Position numbers and translations under genes: made by a program. A stretch of 13,646 nucleotides of DNA from assembly GCA_903905395.1 (NCBI GenBank), contig CAIVGD010000079.1, positions 1-13,646 on the forward strand. The letters run 5' to 3'. This DNA comes from an uncultured Verrucomicrobiota bacterium. GTDB taxonomy: Bacteria > Verrucomicrobiota > Verrucomicrobiia > Methylacidiphilales > Verrucolacustridaceae. Of the stretch, positions 11,996 to 13,646 are shown piece after piece. Position 1 is the first letter of the stretch. The number at the start of each line of letters is the position of its first letter. The notes beneath the pieces were generated by a model, which was given only the letters and a program-made list of their open reading frames with translations, was not told the DNA's origin and did no database searches.

Positions 11996-12871
11996 ATGGC
12001 ACGAAGGGTAAAAGGCGGACTGGTGCAGACGGCCAGTAGTCACGACGGGGATGCCCCGCTCGATGTGATCAAGAAGGCGATGATCGAAAAAAATATCAAG
12101 CTGACTGAGCAGGCGGCCAAGAAAGGGGTGCAGGTTTTGTGCTATCAAGAAATCTTTTTCGGGCCCTACTTTTGCGCCGAACAGAAAACCCGCTGGTATG
12201 AGACGGCGGAAAAGATTCCGGACGGCCCGACCACCCAGTTGATGTGCGAAACAGCCAAGCGGCTGGGCATGGTGCTGGTTGTGCCCATCTACGAGATGGA
12301 TTTGACGGGGGTCTATTACAACACGGCGGCGGTGATCGATGCGGGCGGCAAGTATTTGGGGAAGTACCGGAAGCATCACATCCCGCACTGTCTGCCGGGG
12401 TTCTGGGAGAAGTTTTATTTTAAGCCAGGCAATCTCGGGTATCCCGTGTTCGAAACCGCAGTGGGCAAAGTTGGGGTGTATATCTGCTATGATCGGCATT
12501 TTCCCGAGGGGGCGCGTTGTCTGGGGTTGAATGGAGCGGAGATTGTTTTCAACCCCGCGGCGACAGTCGCGGGGTTGAGCGAATATCTGTGGAAGTTGGA
12601 GCAACCGGCCCACGCGGTGGCCAACCAGTACTTCGTGGGAGCGGTCAACCGGGTGGGCATGGAAAAGCCTTGGAATATCGGTGAGTTTTACGGGCAGTCC
12701 TACTTTTGTGATCCCCGGGGGAAGATGCTCGCTGTGGGCAGTCGGGATCAGGATGAAGTGGTGATCGCGGACATGGATTTGGATCAGATCCTTGAGGTGC
12801 GTAACACCTGGCAGTTTTTCCGGGATCGCCGTCCGGATTCGTACGGGGCGATCACCGCGCAGGAAAACTAA
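11996..12871 (+). CDS. Nitrilase-superfamily amidohydrolase, beta-ureidopropionase-like
   Basis: This is a 291-residue carbon-nitrogen hydrolase. The Glu-Lys-Cys triad is visible: E52 (CYQEIFFGPYFC), K126 (GKYRKHHIP) and C164 (VYICYDRHFPE). The segments FKPGNLGYPVFET (142-154), GLNGAEIVFNPAAT (187-200), GLSEYLWKLEQPA (203-215), VGAVNRVG (224-231) and FYGQSYFCDPRG (241-252) closely follow beta-ureidopropionase, which cleaves N-carbamoyl-beta-alanine to beta-alanine, CO2 and ammonia, the last step of reductive pyrimidine breakdown. N-carbamoylputrescine amidase is the main alternative, but it usually has ICWDQWFPE around the cysteine. ATG 11996, with GGAAG nine bases upstream, is preferred over TTG 11957; MARRVKGGLVQ is a normal family start. 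No dihydropyrimidinase or dihydropyrimidine dehydrogenase gene is adjacent. Confidence 0.88.
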   Translation: MARRVKGGLVQTASSHDGDAPLDVIKKAMIEKNIKLTEQAAKKGVQVLCYQEIFFGPYFCAEQKTRWYETAEKIPDGPTTQLMCETAKRLGMVLVVPIYEMDLTGVYYNTAAVIDAGGKYLGKYRKHHIPHCLPGFWEKFYFKPGNLGYPVFETAVGKVGVYICYDRHFPEGARCLGLNGAEIVFNPAATVAGLSEYLWKLEQPAHAVANQYFVGAVNRVGMEKPWNIGEFYGQSYFCDPRGKMLAVGSRDQDEVVIADMDLDQILEVRNTWQFFRDRRPDSYGAITAQEN

Positions 12872-13014
12872 ATTGACCCTTTCACAACCGATTCGTACTC
12901 TCGGTAGCAGGAGAACCTTGGAATCGCACGGGCTACTGCGTCATGGATCCATGTGTGGGTTTCATGAAGTAAGTTCTGAATGTAAGTCTGAGGGATCAAC
13001 CACAATATAAAATT

Positions 13015-13646
13015 ATGATAAAAAAACCGCATCTCTCTACATGGTCGATTTGGAATATGAGTTTTGGTTTTATGGGTGTGCAGATCGGATATTCACTTCA
13101 AAATGGCAACACCAGCCGGATCTTATCCGCATTAGGGGCGGAAGTGGGTCATTTGAGCTATTTCTGGCTGGCTGCTCCTCTCGCCGGGCTGATTGTTCAG
13201 CCAATCATTGGGCTTTTCAGTGATCATACCTGGACGCGACTGGGGCGCAGGATCCCGTTCATTCTTTTTGGGGCATTCATCTCGGCCTTAGCGATGTTCT
13301 TCATGCCGAATTCGGAATTCTTCGCATACATTCTTCCTCCGCTGTTTTTCGGGGCATTTATGCTCCTTTTTATGGACACCTCATTCAATATCACCATGCA
13401 ACCTTTCCGGGCGTTGGTGGGCGATATGGTTTCGGAGGAACAGCGGAATCAGGGCTATTCCGTCCAAAGTTTACTGATCAATGCCGGAGCGGTGGTGGGC
13501 TCCCTTCTTCCTTTCGTTTTAACATGGATTGGGGTGTCGAATATCCCGGCCGCAGGCGAGAAAGTGGCCCCCACGGTGATCTGGGCATTCTATTTCGGAG
13601 GTGGGGCACTTTTGCTTTCCGTGTTATGGACGAGCTTCGGGACCAG
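13015..13646 (+). CDS. MFS sugar transporter, SLC45/GPH-like (partial, runs off the window)
   Basis: The first 210 residues of a polytopic inner-membrane transporter are present, open to the window end. About six membrane helices are visible (near 12-30, 46-68, 82-97, 103-122, 150-172 and 187-206). The MFS motif-A loop reads SDHTWTRLGRRIPF (69-82), close to the SDR..R.GRRRPF loop of SLC45/sucrose transporters, and DMVSEEQRNQGYSVQS (137-152) follows the fourth helix, as in the glycoside-pentoside-hexuronide/SLC45 group. The likely role is proton- or sodium-coupled uptake of a sugar or glycoside; the substrate is unknown. ATG 13015 is the first good start; no clear Shine-Dalgarno sequence precedes it, and an AT-rich CAATATAAAATT lies just upstream. 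Confidence 0.85.
   Translation, partial: MIKKPHLSTWSIWNMSFGFMGVQIGYSLQNGNTSRILSALGAEVGHLSYFWLAAPLAGLIVQPIIGLFSDHTWTRLGRRIPFILFGAFISALAMFFMPNSEFFAYILPPLFFGAFMLLFMDTSFNITMQPFRALVGDMVSEEQRNQGYSVQSLLINAGAVVGSLLPFVLTWIGVSNIPAAGEKVAPTVIWAFYFGGGALLLSVLWTSFGT

Noticed and set aside
1..13646. CRISPR array
   Set aside because: No regularly spaced short repeats with unique spacers anywhere; the three repeat copies are far apart.

Overview
The window looks like chromosomal DNA of a Gram-negative bacterium, most likely a member of the Verrucomicrobiota. The main clues are a PEP-CTERM-anchored, SUMF1-fold secreted protein with the VPEP / hydrophobic / RRKR tail typical of that phylum and its relatives, a small PUR-alpha-like nucleic-acid-binding protein, moderately high G+C, and GC-rich hairpin repeats scattered between genes. 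The assignment rests on gene style and not on a marker gene.

Layout. Positions 1-550 hold a GC-rich repeat copy and a PUR-alpha-like gene with its own promoter. Positions 549-1697 are a minus-strand cluster, read from right to left: a two-helix membrane protein with a degenerate ion-channel-like pore, a dCMP-deaminase-type zinc deaminase, and CutA. A minus-strand tRNA-Tyr follows (1761-1843), then a plus-strand secreted orphan protein (1941-2918), then tRNA-Arg(ACG) and tRNA-Gly(TCC). Positions 3102-4707 are AT-richer. They carry a tandem repeat and a palindrome just after tRNA-Gly, the minus-strand PEP-CTERM gene, and a gene-free stretch rich in inverted repeats. This looks like an island remnant or accessory insert at a tRNA gene.

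Positions 4708-8977 are a plus-strand series with metabolic and transport roles: an isoprenylcysteine-methyltransferase-like membrane protein, citrate synthase, a CbiM-type cobalt/nickel ECF transport component with a PDGLE tail, and an unusually long adenylate-kinase-like protein. Positions 8978-10563 hold a second accessory segment: an overlapping pair made of a 76-residue protein and an AbiEii-like nucleotidyltransferase, bracketed by two direct copies of the same repeat that appears at the window start. Positions 10569-12871 hold two divergent enzymes, a LarA-superfamily (nickel-pincer) protein on minus and a beta-ureidopropionase-like amidohydrolase on plus. The window ends inside an SLC45/GPH-like sugar transporter of the MFS.

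How the genes relate. Most neighbours are not one pathway. The plausible functional links are CbiM (Ni/Co uptake) with the LarA-like enzyme (Ni cofactor), and the NTase pair as a toxin-antitoxin or defence-like cassette. Two genes (citrate synthase and the 76-residue protein) have a TAnnnT box exactly six bases before the ATG and no clear Shine-Dalgarno sequence, which suggests leaderless transcripts. No CRISPR array, rRNA, intact transposase or integrase was seen.
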